From Opitutales bacterium (GTDB lineage: Bacteria > Verrucomicrobiota > Verrucomicrobiia > Opitutales > UBA953), in assembly GCA_017546455.1 (NCBI GenBank), contig JAFYWY010000015.1:1-37580 (forward strand): DNA of 37,580 bases, written 5' to 3'. This document shows positions 1 through 9,563 of the stretch, one piece after another; within the stretch, counting starts at the first letter, position 1, and the number at the start of each line of letters is the position of its first letter. The translations under genes were made by a program, and so were the position numbers. The notes under the pieces are model-generated. The model worked only from the letters and a program-made list of their open reading frames with translations. It did no database searches and was not told where the DNA came from.

Positions 1-3000
1 AACGCTTCCGTGATCGACAAGAGCAACTTCACGCTGGGTAGCGGAGCGGCTCTCTCCGATCGCGCAGACATCAGTCTCGCCGACGACGGTTCCGTCACGA
101 TTGCTAACACGATTTACAACATGGTCTGGGTCGGCGGCAACGGCGTCTGGACGACCGGTGAAGCGGGAAGCGCTATGTGGACGCATGCCGCGAACCCGAA
201 CGATACGGCGTACATGAACTCCGACCGCGTTACCTTCGCTTCGGATTCGACGGTAAGCCTCGGTGCGAACGTCGCTCCGACCTCGATTACGGTCGATGCC
301 GGCGTTGACTTCGCGGTTGCCGCCTCCGACAGCTACAAGATCACGGGCTCCGGAACGCTCGCTATCGGCGAAGACGCAAGCGTCGTTCTTAATTCGGCTC
401 ATGACTTCACGGGTACGACGACCCTGGCAGACGGCGCAAGCCTGCGCCTGAACCTGGCGGCCAACAACGCCGTCCAGTTCGCAAGCTCCCTCACGGCTAC
501 GGCGACGGGAACGCTCCTCCTCGACACGTCCAAGCTCGGCGCAAATGCCGAAACCGCTTTGGATACCGTCATGACGGGCAACATCGGTGCCGGAAACTGG
601 ATTGTCGAAAAGCTCGGCGAAGGCACGCTCTCGGTTAACGCCAAGATGAACGGTTTTGACGCGGACGATTACATCAACGTCGCCGCAGGCACCCTTAAGC
701 TGACGGCTGTCGATGCTCTCGGCGCTGCAAGAACGACGATTGCCGACGGCGCGACGCTGGAACTTGCTTCGGAAACGGATGCCTCTTTCGGTCTCGTATT
801 TTCCGGAAACGGAAACTTTAAGAAGTCGGGCGCCGGAACGGTTACGCTGACGGCGGCGAACACGATGTTCGGCGGCGAAGTAATCGTCGAAGGAGGCGTT
901 CTCAAGTTGGCGAACTCGGCCGCTCTCGGCGACAGCCGTAAGAGTACGGAACTCGAAATCCGCGACGGTGCCGAATTCGAATTGGCCTTCGGCGGTAGCT
1001 TCGGTCGCGAACTCAAGGGCGAAGGAACTCTGGACTTCACCGCCGACCGCCTCATCCTGACGGCGGACAGCCGTGAATTCACGGGTACCTTTGCGTTGAC
1101 GGCGGACAATGCTTTTGTCGCTGCTACGCAGGCAACGTCTTTCGGTAACGGAACCATTGCTTTCAAGGCTGACAACGGTGAAGTTTCGTTCGATCTGACG
1201 CCGGCTTCCGGCCAGGCTGTCGCTGATGTCTTCGCAGGTTCCTTTGAAGGTTCGGGTACGGTTTCCGTGGAAACGGGTCTCGGCATCACGATGACGCTCG
1301 CCGGTGCTTCCGAAAACTTCTCCGGTGTTATCAACCTGAAGGACGGCTCGAAGCTCGTCGCCGAAAAGGGTGAAGTCTTCGGCAACGACGCTGCGGTACT
1401 CACGCTCGGCAAGGATGCGGAAGTCCGGGTCGGTTCGGTTGCGGACTCCTCCTTGGTAGCCCGCGTGACCGGCTCCGGTTCTCTGACGAAGGTCGGCTCC
1501 GGCAAGCTTACGCTCGCCAACAGCGCCAATGATTTCTCGGGAACGGTGACCGTGAAGGACGGTACGCTCCGCGCGAACTCGCTCGTCGCTCTGGGCACGT
1601 CTTCTCAGGTGCTCCTCGACTCCAAGAGCGCTGTCCTCGAATTGGCGACGACGGCCGGCAAGACCGCAACGCTCAACAAGCTCGTTCGCGGTAGCGGTAG
1701 CCTCTCCGTCATCGGTGGCGGCACGCTCAACTGGACGAAGTCCGAAAAGCGTTTCAGCGGTGATTTGAACGTTTCGGAAAGCACGACGCTCAACAGCTCC
1801 GAATTCGTCAAGGTGGATTCCGGCTCCGTTGTTCTGAAGGACGGCGCGGTTTGGAACGCCAACGGCGGCTTCTCGGTTGAAGGTGCTTCGCAGGTGGCTC
1901 TCTTCGCTGCTTCGGCTTACGACATGCAGGCTCGCGCCTCGCAGTCCGTCGCTTCCGGAGCACAGGTGAACACGGGCAGCTTCTCCGCTTCCGCCAATAA
2001 GTCCGGAACCGTTCTCATCGAAGACATTGCCATTACGCCGACGAACGGCGGAACCGGCGCGTTGATTGCCTTCGACGTCGAATCCGTCGCCGATGCGGAT
2101 AAAGCACGCATCACGCTGACGAATGACGCAAGCGTTTCCCTCGACAAGGCGGCGATCGAAGTTACCTTCGACGAATCCGTCCGCGATGCCTGGGATGTGC
2201 CGGAAATCGAATTCGTCCGCTGGGACGGCGAAGCGGCCAAGGTCTCCGGAGACGTTGAATCCGTCACGATCTTTATGGCGGACGGCACGGAAGTGAAGTA
2301 CGTTTACGACTCCCGCACGGGCAATCTCTCCCTGAGCCCGATTTCGGCGGACATGAACCTCGCCTACGCGGCAATGGTGGCCATGCCGACTGAAGTTTAC
2401 AATCAGGATGTGCAGAGCCTGCATCGCCGTTTGGAACAGCGCCGCTTTGAGGTGGCCAGCAACAGAGACGAATGGCAATTCTTCGCACAGGCCCAATCGA
2501 TGTCTGTCGAAAACGGCTCGGATCGTGCGGATTCTGCCACCTTCGACTTCTCGACCTACGGAGCACTCATCGGCGGTGACGTCCGCCTGAGCCAAAACAG
2601 CGTCTTCGGTATGGCCCTCGGCTACGACCGCGGAACGGCTGACATCCACAACGCTCAGGGCGAAATCTCGATGGACAGCTATCGTGCTACGGTTTACGCG
2701 GGAACGGTCTTCAACGACTACTACTTCGCGGAAGGCGGAGCTCACTTCGGATTCTCCTCCTACGAAATCGAACGCAAGGGCGAATACGGCAACAACAAGG
2801 GTGAAACCGACGGCTGGAGCGCGGGTCTCTTCGCAAGCGCAGGCGGTCTGATTCCGACTGCCGTTAAGGACCTCTACCTCACACCGTACGTCGGATTCTC
2901 TTACCTTCACACGGCTGTCGATAAGGTTGAAGAAACGGGAACGCGCTCGATGGAATCCGATGCATTCAACGGAGACAGCCTCCGCGGTCGCGTCGGTATC

Positions 3001-3294
3001 GGAGCCAGCTACTCCTTCGCAATCGGCGAAACGCCGACCCGCGTCGGTTTGGATCTCGCGTACTCGCACGAATTCCTCGATGACGAAACGGAAGTCGATG
3101 TCGGTGCAACCGGCGTCGGATACTCTCGTACGATTACGGAAAAGGCATTCCCGGCGGATTCCGTTTCGGTCGGTGCTTCCTGTGACTTCACGCTCTCGGA
3201 AAATACGGGGCTCTTCCTGAATTACACGGTGGACATCGGAGCCAACTCCGATATGGCGCACCGTGCGAATGTCGGGTTCCGCTTCACTTATTAG
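1..3294 (+). CDS. Autotransporter with beta-strand-repeat passenger (5' truncated)
   Basis: The reading frame is open to the left edge, so the true start lies outside the window; the GTG at 10 is only the first possible start seen. About 800 residues form a low-complexity, Gly/Ser/Thr/Ala-rich passenger with repeats of the type 'GSGSLTKVGSGKLTLANS...FSGTVTVKDGTL', the pattern of autotransporter-associated beta-strand (PATR) repeats. The last ~270 residues (about 820-1094) alternate hydrophobic and aromatic residues with Gly/Tyr and end in FRFTY, as expected for a type V autotransporter beta-barrel with a terminal aromatic residue for BAM recognition. The protein would be exported, inserted in the outer membrane and display the passenger at the surface. 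The ligand cannot be told from sequence. No signal peptide is visible because the N-terminus is missing. The next gene begins 27 bases downstream with no clear terminator between them. Confidence 0.85.
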   Translation, partial: NASVIDKSNFTLGSGAALSDRADISLADDGSVTIANTIYNMVWVGGNGVWTTGEAGSAMWTHAANPNDTAYMNSDRVTFASDSTVSLGANVAPTSITVDAGVDFAVAASDSYKITGSGTLAIGEDASVVLNSAHDFTGTTTLADGASLRLNLAANNAVQFASSLTATATGTLLLDTSKLGANAETALDTVMTGNIGAGNWIVEKLGEGTLSVNAKMNGFDADDYINVAAGTLKLTAVDALGAARTTIADGATLELASETDASFGLVFSGNGNFKKSGAGTVTLTAANTMFGGEVIVEGGVLKLANSAALGDSRKSTELEIRDGAEFELAFGGSFGRELKGEGTLDFTADRLILTADSREFTGTFALTADNAFVAATQATSFGNGTIAFKADNGEVSFDLTPASGQAVADVFAGSFEGSGTVSVETGLGITMTLAGASENFSGVINLKDGSKLVAEKGEVFGNDAAVLTLGKDAEVRVGSVADSSLVARVTGSGSLTKVGSGKLTLANSANDFSGTVTVKDGTLRANSLVALGTSSQVLLDSKSAVLELATTAGKTATLNKLVRGSGSLSVIGGGTLNWTKSEKRFSGDLNVSESTTLNSSEFVKVDSGSVVLKDGAVWNANGGFSVEGASQVALFAASAYDMQARASQSVASGAQVNTGSFSASANKSGTVLIEDIAITPTNGGTGALIAFDVESVADADKARITLTNDASVSLDKAAIEVTFDESVRDAWDVPEIEFVRWDGEAAKVSGDVESVTIFMADGTEVKYVYDSRTGNLSLSPISADMNLAYAAMVAMPTEVYNQDVQSLHRRLEQRRFEVASNRDEWQFFAQAQSMSVENGSDRADSATFDFSTYGALIGGDVRLSQNSVFGMALGYDRGTADIHNAQGEISMDSYRATVYAGTVFNDYYFAEGGAHFGFSSYEIERKGEYGNNKGETDGWSAGLFASAGGLIPTAVKDLYLTPYVGFSYLHTAVDKVEETGTRSMESDAFNGDSLRGRVGIGASYSFAIGETPTRVGLDLAYSHEFLDDETEVDVGATGVGYSRTITEKAFPADSVSVGASCDFTLSENTGLFLNYTVDIGANSDMAHRANVGFRFTY

Positions 3295-3321
3295 TTTCGA
3301 TAGTGTAAATTACCGGAAATC

Positions 3322-3954
3322 ATGAAATCCATTATCGAACATTTGTCCGAGTTGCGGGTTATTCCCTTCGCAACGATTGATGATCCGGAAAAGGCGATTC
3401 CCCTTGCGCAGGCATTGCTTGCCGGGGGGAGCGACGTCGTTTCCGTGTCTTTCCAGTCGCCGACGGCAGCCGAGTCCATTCAGCAGATTGCTACGGCCTT
3501 CCCGGAAATGTGGGTGGGCGCCGGATCGGTGACCGGAGTCGACGAAATCAGCGCCGCGCACATCGCGGGAGCGCGTTTCGCCCTGGCGCCCGGATTTGAC
3601 CCGATCGTCGTCGATGCCGCGTTTGCCGCGGGCTTGCCCGTCATTCCCGGTATGATGACGCCGTCGAACCTTTCCCGTTCGCTCTTGCAGGGATGCAAGA
3701 TTCAGAACTTCTTCCCCGCGACCGTCCTCGGTCCGGAAATGCTCAAGGCTATCCTCTCCGCGTTCCGTCACAAGGGCGTTAAGGTGGTCGCAACGGGCGG
3801 AATTGACGCCGACAACATCGCGGACTGGCTCGCGATTCCGGATGTCATCGCCTGCGGGGCTTCGTGGATTTGCCCGGAAGAACTGATTGCGGCGGAAGCG
3901 TGGGACGAAATTACCGCGCGCATGCAGGAAACGCTTGCCAAGGTTCATTTTTAA
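3322..3954 (+). CDS. KDPG/KHG aldolase-family protein lacking the catalytic residues
   Basis: The 210-residue protein aligns along its whole length with class I 2-keto-3-deoxy-6-phosphogluconate aldolase (Eda), a TIM-barrel enzyme that splits KDPG into pyruvate and glyceraldehyde-3-phosphate. Structural and phosphate-binding motifs are kept: GAGSV (66-70), APG (89-91), PGMMTP (109-114), NFFPA (129-133), ATGGI (157-161) and CGASW (178-182). By my alignment to E. coli Eda, the three residues used for chemistry are replaced: Glu45 by Ser41, Arg49 by Gln45, and the Schiff-base Lys133 of KFFPA by Asn129 (codon AAC at 3706-3708). The nearest lysine, Lys126, is three residues earlier and unlikely to reach the same site. 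The fold is therefore near certain, but ordinary KDPG aldolase activity is doubtful. It may bind a phosphorylated ligand without cleaving it, or use another chemistry. Length is normal for the family. An automatic pipeline would probably label it eda. Confidence 0.85.
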   Translation: MKSIIEHLSELRVIPFATIDDPEKAIPLAQALLAGGSDVVSVSFQSPTAAESIQQIATAFPEMWVGAGSVTGVDEISAAHIAGARFALAPGFDPIVVDAAFAAGLPVIPGMMTPSNLSRSLLQGCKIQNFFPATVLGPEMLKAILSAFRHKGVKVVATGGIDADNIADWLAIPDVIACGASWICPEELIAAEAWDEITARMQETLAKVHF

Positions 3955-3961
3955 TCGAAAG

Positions 3962-3992
3962 CGATGCTTGGGGTAACACGCTCCAAGCATCG
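3962..3992 (+). terminator. Inverted repeat after the aldolase-like gene
   Basis: A perfect 10-base stem (CGATGCTTGG / CCAAGCATCG) with an 11-base loop starts a few bases after the aldolase-family stop codon. No T-run follows, so it may be a factor-dependent terminator or an mRNA 3'-end stabiliser rather than a classical intrinsic terminator. It could also be part of the queF leader. Confidence 0.4.
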
Positions 3993-3999
3993 TGCATTA

Positions 4000-4047
4000 A
4001 GGGCAAACCTGAGGTACCGGCGTTTCCCGGTCGCCGGGCGAAGCCCT
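4000..4047 (+). promoter_or_regulatory. Possible folded leader RNA upstream of queF
   Basis: Forty bases before queF the sequence can fold into a small branched structure. The closing stem is AGGGC (4000-4004) with GCCCT (4043-4047). Inside it are a weak ACC/GGT hairpin (4007-4015) and a perfect six-base stem CCGGCG (4017-4022) with CGCCGG (4032-4037). It does not match the preQ1 riboswitch classes I know, although queF is a typical preQ1-regulated gene. No covariation can be judged from one sequence, so this is only a candidate. Confidence 0.25.
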
Positions 4048-4083
4048 ACATTCACATTAGACATTATTTCAAATTAAAGCACT

Positions 4084-4491
4084 ATGCTGACTCAGCCTGA
4101 AGACCTGAAAAATCTTTCCATCGGGGCGACGCGCAATCTGCCGACGCGCAAACTTGAAGCCTTCCCGAATCACAATCGCCAACGTCCTTACATCGTTGAA
4201 CTGCGCACGGAAGAATTCACCTGCGTATGCCCGGCGACGGGCCAACCGGATTTTGCGACGATCACGATCCGCTACATCCCGGCCGAAAAAATCGTCGAAT
4301 CCAAGTCGCTCAAGCTTTATCTCTGGTCCTACCGCAACGAAGGAACCTTCCACGAACACCTGACGAATCAGATTTTGGACGACCTCGTCGCCGCTCTGGA
4401 TCCGGTCTGGTGCGAAGTCGTCGGCGATTTCGGTGCCCGCGGCGGTATCACGATTAAGGTGACCGCGACGCACGGAACGAAAACGGTTTAA
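4084..4491 (+). CDS. queF: NADPH-dependent 7-cyano-7-deazaguanine reductase (short QueF)
   Basis: The 135-residue protein is a short, unimodular QueF, which reduces the nitrile of preQ0 to the amine of preQ1 with two NADPH in queuosine tRNA-modification biosynthesis. The QueF signature ESKSLKLYLWSYRNEG spans 72-87. The nucleophilic cysteine that forms the thioimide is Cys49 in CVCPATGQPDF, with the general acid Asp56. The substrate-binding His90-Glu91 (TFHEH) is also present. Short QueF forms a tunnel-fold homo-oligomer in the cytoplasm. The ATG is preceded by an A/T-rich stretch without a Shine-Dalgarno sequence. folE2, which makes an early precursor of the same pathway, is 14 kb away; queD, queE and queC are not in the window. 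Confidence 0.97.
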   Translation: MLTQPEDLKNLSIGATRNLPTRKLEAFPNHNRQRPYIVELRTEEFTCVCPATGQPDFATITIRYIPAEKIVESKSLKLYLWSYRNEGTFHEHLTNQILDDLVAALDPVWCEVVGDFGARGGITIKVTATHGTKTV

Positions 4492-4545
4492 TTGTTCCGG
4501 TAACCGTTAAGCGGCGGGAAACGTTTTCCGTCAAACAGCGCTTTC

Positions 4546-4574
4546 TTGCGTTTCGCGGGAAAGCTGCTTATTTT
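4546..4574 (+). promoter_or_regulatory. Candidate ilvA promoter
   Basis: TTGCGT (4546-4551), a 17-base spacer, then TATTTT (4569-4574) sits just before ilvA. Only 9 bases separate the -10-like box from the ATG, so transcription would begin almost at the start codon. The same spacing and the TTGCG core recur before the 2-epimerase gene. Confidence 0.35.
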
Positions 4575-4583
4575 TTCACATTT

Positions 4584-6116
4584 ATGTCTGCACTTTGCGA
4601 AGAAGTTTTTGATGCTATTCTGATGGCACGCCAACGCGTTTATGCGGTTGCGAATCCGACGCCGCTCGAAGAGCTCGTCGGCTCCGGCCTGCCGTTTCGT
4701 CTCTTTGTCAAACGCGAAGATCTCGGGCCGATTAAGGCCTACAAGTGGCGCGGTGCTTACAATCGCATGGCGTTGCTGACGCCGGAAGAGCGCGCACGCG
4801 GGATTGTCGCCGCCTCGGCGGGGAATCATGCCCAAGGGGTGGCGCTTGCGGCAAAACTGCTCGGCGTGCACGCAAAAATCTTTATGCCGCGTTCGACTCC
4901 GGACGTGAAGCAGGCGGCGGTCAGACGCTTCGGCGGAGAATTCGTCGAAATCGTTTTGCTCGGAGATTCTTATGATGTTGCGGGAGAAGCCGCCAAAAAA
5001 GCGGCGAAGGAGGAAAATCTGACCTTCATTCACCCGTACGATGATGTCGGAACGATGGGCGGGCAGGGTACGCTGGCCGACGAAGTCGTGATGTCCGGCA
5101 AGGGACCGTTTGATGTCGCATTTCTCCAAATCGGCGGCGGCGGGATGGCTGCGGCCTGTGCGGTTTGGTTGCGTCGCCAGTATCCGGGTATCCGGATTTA
5201 CGGCGTTGAAGGCGTCAGTCAGGCTTCGATGAAGGCGGCTCTGGAAGCAGGGAAGCCGACGGATATCGGCAAGGTGGATATTTTCTGCGACGGTACGGCG
5301 GTGCGCAAGGCGGGTTCGCTGACTTTCGACGTCTGCAAGGAAGTGCTCGACGGCATTGTCACCGTTACGAACGAGGACGTTTGCTGGGCGATTCAGAAGC
5401 TTTGGGAAACCAATCGCATTATCCCCGAAACCTCGGGCGCGATGGGCGTTGCGGCGGCACTCAAGCTTGCGGATACGCTCGCGGGCAAGAAGGTTCTGAC
5501 CGTGATTTCCGGCGCGAATGTCGATTTCGGCCGATTGGGCTTTGTTACGCGCAATTCGCAGGTGAACGGCGCCAAGCGGCATTGCTTGCGCGTGCGTATT
5601 CCGGAGCGCCCGGGAGCATTCCTGGAGGTTTTCGGCAAGGCTTTTTCCAAGAGCAGCATCACGGAGTTTCAGTACGGCAAAACGAGCGAGGCGGAGGCTT
5701 GTCCGATTATCGGCGTTGCCGTCTCCGACGAACAGCTCGCGGCAATCACGGGGACGCTCGATGCTTGCGGCGTGCCGTGGAGCGACGTTACGAGCGATGC
5801 CGATACGCTGTTCCGCGTTATTCCCTTCGAGCGCGGCCTGCTGCGGAATCCCCTGTTTATCCGCTTGGACTTCTACGAACGCCCGGGAGCTTTACACGAC
5901 TTCCTTTCCCGCGACCTCGGCCCGAACGACAATATTTGCTACTTCAACTACCTGTACACCGGCGAACGCGTCGGGCGTGCGCTTTTGGGCTTTGAGTTTG
6001 CCGAAGAAGCCGACCGCGAAGCCTTTTTGACCAAACTCTCCGGTGAATTGAGCGGGGCCGTGCGCTCCTGCGAGATCATCAGCGGGGCGGTCGCCGAGCG
6101 CTTGGGAGCGGCGTAA
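4584..6116 (+). CDS. ilvA: Threonine ammonia-lyase, biosynthetic (threonine dehydratase)
   Basis: This 510-residue protein has the layout of biosynthetic IlvA: a fold-type II PLP catalytic domain (about 1-325) and a C-terminal regulatory region with two ACT-like modules (about 335-405 and 425-500). It deaminates threonine to 2-oxobutanoate, the first committed step to isoleucine, and is typically feedback-inhibited by isoleucine through the C-terminal region. The PLP lysine is Lys54 in [10 protein letters not shown], the substrate loop is ASAGNHAQG, and the glycine-rich phosphate-binding loop is IGGGGM. Length matches the E. coli enzyme. The ATG at 4584 has no Shine-Dalgarno site. rodA lies downstream and seems functionally unrelated. 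Confidence 0.95.
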   Translation: MSALCEEVFDAILMARQRVYAVANPTPLEELVGSGLPFRLFVKREDLGPIKAYKWRGAYNRMALLTPEERARGIVAASAGNHAQGVALAAKLLGVHAKIFMPRSTPDVKQAAVRRFGGEFVEIVLLGDSYDVAGEAAKKAAKEENLTFIHPYDDVGTMGGQGTLADEVVMSGKGPFDVAFLQIGGGGMAAACAVWLRRQYPGIRIYGVEGVSQASMKAALEAGKPTDIGKVDIFCDGTAVRKAGSLTFDVCKEVLDGIVTVTNEDVCWAIQKLWETNRIIPETSGAMGVAAALKLADTLAGKKVLTVISGANVDFGRLGFVTRNSQVNGAKRHCLRVRIPERPGAFLEVFGKAFSKSSITEFQYGKTSEAEACPIIGVAVSDEQLAAITGTLDACGVPWSDVTSDADTLFRVIPFERGLLRNPLFIRLDFYERPGALHDFLSRDLGPNDNICYFNYLYTGERVGRALLGFEFAEEADREAFLTKLSGELSGAVRSCEIISGAVAERLGAA

Positions 6117-6320
6117 TAGTTTCTTGTTTTGGAAAGTTTTTGGGCTCTCTTCTGCGTGAATTGCGGAAGGGAGTCGCCGCGGCATTATTTTTTTGAGGGG
6201 AAGGCGAGCGCTTTTACATTGTCGAGTGGGGAAAAAGAGAGTATTTTCTTCGCAATTTCAGCTTTTTTCCCTTTCGTGACACATTCCTCTTCATACGCCC
6301 GTTCCTGGTCGTCCGTTTTT

Positions 6321-7649
6321 TTGGAGCAATTCGAAAAGACGTGGAGTTTTTTGTGTCGTACGGACAAGGTTGCGCCGTTGATTATCCTGATTTTGAGCCT
6401 TCTCGGCGTTTCGGGAATTTATTCGTCGGGGGCCTTGCGCGGGAGTGATGATTGGCTGAAGCAAATTTACTTCCTCCTTGCCGGCGGCTTCGTTTACTGC
6501 GTTGTGGCGTCGATTCCGTTCAAGTTTTACAGGGATTGGAGTAATCTGTTTTACATCCTCGGGGTCGCGTTGCTGATTCCGATTGCGGTTTGTGCCTTGC
6601 TCAAAATGAATTTGGGGCATTTCATCCATTCCGTAAACGGTTCGCGGCGTTGGTATTTTATCGGTTCGTTCGGCTTACAGCCTTCGGAATTCGCGAAAAT
6701 CACGACACTGATTATGTTGGCGAAACTGCTTTCGCTGAAGCCCTTGGGCGCGTTTCGGGAATCCTGGAAATGGGTTCTGAAAGCGGCAATCGTGGCGGGG
6801 ATTCCCTGGCTACTGATTGTCGTCGAACCGGATTTGGGCTCCAGCATCGTTTACGTGCCGTTGACCGCAGCGTTGCTTTGGCTTGCGGGACTGACGCGTC
6901 GGTTCTTTTGGAGCGCGGGGGCGGCGGCTTTGCTGTTCGTTTCCGTCGTTTCGGTGGACATTTATTTTTATCGGGAACGCATCGTCACCTACTACCAGGA
7001 ACAGGGCGAGCGTCCCCGCGACCCGGCACGCGATATCCAGGGGCAATACGAGAAGGTCTCGTGGCTTCCGCTGAAGGACTATCAGCGGGCGCGCCTGCTC
7101 TCGTTCGTCGATCCGAATGCGATCGATCCGAAGGGCATCGGGGCGAGCTGGAACGTGCGTCAGGCAAAAATTTCCGTCGGCAACGGCGGTGTTACGGGAA
7201 AGGGATTCAACGAGGGGATGCAGGCAAAATTGGGGTACCTCCCCGAGCTGGCAGCTCACAACGACTTTCTCTTTTCGGTTTTAGCGGAGGAATACGGATT
7301 GGTCGGCTGTGCCGGCATTCTGTTGCTTTATCTGCTACTCGCGTTCCGCGCTTTGCAAATCGGTTTGCGGGTGCGGGACACATTCGGATCACTTTTAGCG
7401 GTCGGGATTAGTGTCGTACTGATGGTTCACGTCTTGATCAACGTGGGCATGAACATCGGCTTGATGCCGGTGACGGGACTGTCCCTGCCATTTATGAGCT
7501 ACGGAGGCTCTTTTGTTTTGAGTTGCTTCATCCTTTTGGGGCTGTTGCAGAGTGTGCACAGTCATGCGCCTCGGGAAGGCGAACACAATAACGGCGTGCG
7601 TGTTCCCGATTCGCTGAATGCTTCTCAATCCTTGAGTTCTCCGGTTTAA
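6321..7649 (+). CDS. rodA: RodA-type SEDS peptidoglycan glycosyltransferase
   Basis: A polytopic membrane protein of the SEDS family, with about ten hydrophobic helices and the features [51 protein letters not shown] and the C-terminal LPFMSYGGS. It polymerises lipid II into glycan strands, with a class B PBP as transpeptidase partner, for cell elongation. The [11 protein letters not shown]...[21 protein letters not shown] segment fits RodA better than FtsW. The frame is open from 6129, but the first ~60 residues there are atypical. I place the start at TTG 6321 (product beginning MEQFEKTW), about 18 residues before the first helix. TTG 6219 or GTG 6276 are alternatives. No ATG is available in this stretch. 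Confidence 0.9.
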   Translation: MEQFEKTWSFLCRTDKVAPLIILILSLLGVSGIYSSGALRGSDDWLKQIYFLLAGGFVYCVVASIPFKFYRDWSNLFYILGVALLIPIAVCALLKMNLGHFIHSVNGSRRWYFIGSFGLQPSEFAKITTLIMLAKLLSLKPLGAFRESWKWVLKAAIVAGIPWLLIVVEPDLGSSIVYVPLTAALLWLAGLTRRFFWSAGAAALLFVSVVSVDIYFYRERIVTYYQEQGERPRDPARDIQGQYEKVSWLPLKDYQRARLLSFVDPNAIDPKGIGASWNVRQAKISVGNGGVTGKGFNEGMQAKLGYLPELAAHNDFLFSVLAEEYGLVGCAGILLLYLLLAFRALQIGLRVRDTFGSLLAVGISVVLMVHVLINVGMNIGLMPVTGLSLPFMSYGGSFVLSCFILLGLLQSVHSHAPREGEHNNGVRVPDSLNASQSLSSPV

Positions 7650-7671
7650 ACCTACACAAACAAAAACTATT

Positions 7672-9408
7672 ATGCCGGATATCCCAGACAACGATAATTT
7701 AGTGCGTGACGAAAATGAGGACTTGCGCCACCCGCCCAAGCCGCATGAAGTCGAGCCCATCCCGCCGGAAAAAATCAAGCAGGATGCCGCTCAGCGCGCC
7801 AAAAAACTTCCCATCATTCAGCGTATCATCAAGCACTTCTCGAAAGACCGTGAACGCTTCCGCGAGCTCGTCATCAATTCCGAGCCGCTCGAAAAGCGTG
7901 CCGCGCTGCTCACCGACGGTGTGCTCGAAAAATACGAACTCGAACGCACGGACGAAAAACGCGTCGTCGGCGCGATTTACAAAGGCCGTATCCAAAATCT
8001 CGAAAAGGGCCTGAAGGCGGCATTCGTCGATATCGGCGAAGCCAAAAACGCCTTCCTGCACTATTGGGACATGCTGCCCGCCGCGAACGATTCCTCCGTC
8101 GAATTCATTCGCAATAACGAAAGCGAAGAGCAGAAAAACAAGCGGGAAAAGTATTCCATCAAGGACATTCCCGAGCTCTTCCCGATCGGTTCCGAAATCG
8201 TCATTCAGGTGACGAAGGGACAAATCGGTACCAAGGGACCGCGTACGACGACCAATATTGCGATTCCGGGCCGCTTCATCGTCCTCATGCCGTTCTCCGG
8301 ACAATGCGGCGTTTCCCGCAAAATCGAAAACTCCGCCGAGCGCGACCGTCTCAAAAAGATGCTCCGTAAGCTGACGATTCCCGAAGGCATGGGCGTCATC
8401 ATCCGTACGGCGGGGGAAGGCAAGAAGCTGCGCTATTTCGTCCGCGACCTCCACATGCTCCTCAAGCGCTGGGCCGCGATCTGCAATGTGATCAACACGA
8501 CCTCCAAGCCCTGCATGCTTTACCAGGAGCCGGGCCTGATCGAACGCACCGTGCGCGACTTCCTCACGGAAGACATCGACCGCATCCTCGTCGATTCGGA
8601 GGAAGACTACAAGGCCATCCTCGCCCTCGTCGGCGAAATCTCGCCGCGCTCCCGTAGCAAGGTCGTCCTCTACAAGGATAACATTCCGATTTTCGAACGT
8701 TTTAACATCGAACGCCAGATCGAACAGACCTATATGCGCCGCGTGCCGTTGCCTTCGGGCGGCGAAATCGTCATCGACGAAACCGAAGCGCTGACGGCTA
8801 TCGACGTCAACACGAGCGGCCACAAGGGCAAGGGCGACGCGAAGGACTTCATTGTCCAAGCCAACATCGAAGCCGTGAAGGAATCTGCCCGCCAGATTCG
8901 TCTGCGCAATCTCGGCGGTTTGATTATCATCGATACCGTCGATATGAAGAACCCGAAGGATCGCAAGGCCGTTTTCAATGCGCTCCGCGATGCGATGAGC
9001 ATGGACCGCGCCAAGCACCAGATTCTTCCGATTTCGCAGTTGGGTATTTTGCAGATGACGCGTCAGCGCCAGCAGGAAAGTAATACGACGTCGCTCTACA
9101 TGGGTTGCCCGTATTGCCAGGGCCGCGGCAGCGTTAAAAACGCCCGCGCGATCAGTGTCGAAATCCAACGCCGCATCGTCAGCGTAACGCGCCGCCTGCG
9201 TTCCCTCGAAAAGAACGTCGGCCGGGAACTCGCGTTCCGCGTCTTCCTCCACCCGATGAATCTCGATCGTCTCCGCGGGGACGACCGCAACAGCATCGCG
9301 GATTTGGAAACGGCGTACAATATTCGCCTCTCCTTCCGCGCCGATCCGTCCTTCCACGTTGAAAACTTCAAGCTCGTCAACATGGAAACCGGCGAAGAAA
9401 TGCGATAG
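7672..9408 (+). CDS. rng: Ribonuclease E/G family endoribonuclease
   Basis: The 578-residue protein is an RNase E/G catalytic unit with a ~90-residue charged N-terminal extension and no long C-terminal scaffold, so it is closer to RNase G in size. An S1-type RNA-binding segment covers about 95-205 ([18 protein letters not shown]). The DNase I-like catalytic part carries Asp378 (TAIDVN) and Asp421 (IIIDTVDM), which bind the catalytic Mg2+. The zinc-link cysteines that join protomers are Cys479 and Cys482 (CPYCQGRG). It cleaves single-stranded RNA with preference for 5'-monophosphate ends, in rRNA maturation and mRNA turnover. The start is the ATG after an A-rich, Shine-Dalgarno-free leader. 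A strong intrinsic terminator follows. Confidence 0.93.
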   Translation: MPDIPDNDNLVRDENEDLRHPPKPHEVEPIPPEKIKQDAAQRAKKLPIIQRIIKHFSKDRERFRELVINSEPLEKRAALLTDGVLEKYELERTDEKRVVGAIYKGRIQNLEKGLKAAFVDIGEAKNAFLHYWDMLPAANDSSVEFIRNNESEEQKNKREKYSIKDIPELFPIGSEIVIQVTKGQIGTKGPRTTTNIAIPGRFIVLMPFSGQCGVSRKIENSAERDRLKKMLRKLTIPEGMGVIIRTAGEGKKLRYFVRDLHMLLKRWAAICNVINTTSKPCMLYQEPGLIERTVRDFLTEDIDRILVDSEEDYKAILALVGEISPRSRSKVVLYKDNIPIFERFNIERQIEQTYMRRVPLPSGGEIVIDETEALTAIDVNTSGHKGKGDAKDFIVQANIEAVKESARQIRLRNLGGLIIIDTVDMKNPKDRKAVFNALRDAMSMDRAKHQILPISQLGILQMTRQRQQESNTTSLYMGCPYCQGRGSVKNARAISVEIQRRIVSVTRRLRSLEKNVGRELAFRVFLHPMNLDRLRGDDRNSIADLETAYNIRLSFRADPSFHVENFKLVNMETGEEMR

Positions 9409-9420
9409 CGCATCACACGA

Positions 9421-9452
9421 AAAAGGCGTCTCCGCTTGGGGACGCCTTTTTT
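9421..9452 (+). terminator. Intrinsic terminator after the RNase E/G gene
   Basis: AAAAGGCGTC (9421-9430) pairs with GACGCCTTTT (9441-9450). The pairing can extend inward to a GCTT tetraloop, and the hairpin is followed directly by Ts. It lies 12 bases after the stop codon. Confidence 0.9.
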
Positions 9453-9528
9453 GCGCCCACTAATTTCGGCTCACTATTATCCAGTTACTGCTCACTGAAC
9501 CTTCCGGAGCTTCTCTTTCTTTTCCTTA

Positions 9529-9557
9529 TTTACCGAAAAAAAACTTACTGTTAGCAT
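9529..9557 (+). promoter_or_regulatory. Candidate promoter of the first GH110 gene
   Basis: TTTACC (9529-9534), a 17-base spacer and TAGCAT (9552-9557) end only 6 bases before the ATG at 9564, implying a leaderless or nearly leaderless transcript. The boxes are imperfect; the position between a terminator and a gene start supports the call. Confidence 0.3.
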
Positions 9558-9563
9558 AGGACC

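Noticed and set aside
4000-4050. Resemblance to the c-di-GMP-I (GEMM) riboswitch core: GGGCAAACC followed later by GCGAAGCCC
   Set aside because: The GAAA tetraloop hairpin, its receptor and the second paired arm of that class are missing and the element is about half the needed length; the gene downstream is queF, not a c-di-GMP-linked gene.
4620-4640. TGGCAC motif resembling a sigma-54 -24 element
   Set aside because: It lies inside ilvA coding sequence, the -12 TTGC part is not correctly spaced, and no target gene start follows.
7699-9357. 552-residue open frame on the minus strand opposite the RNase E/G gene
   Set aside because: It is a shadow of the strong codon bias of the real gene: composition is odd and no motif is recognised.
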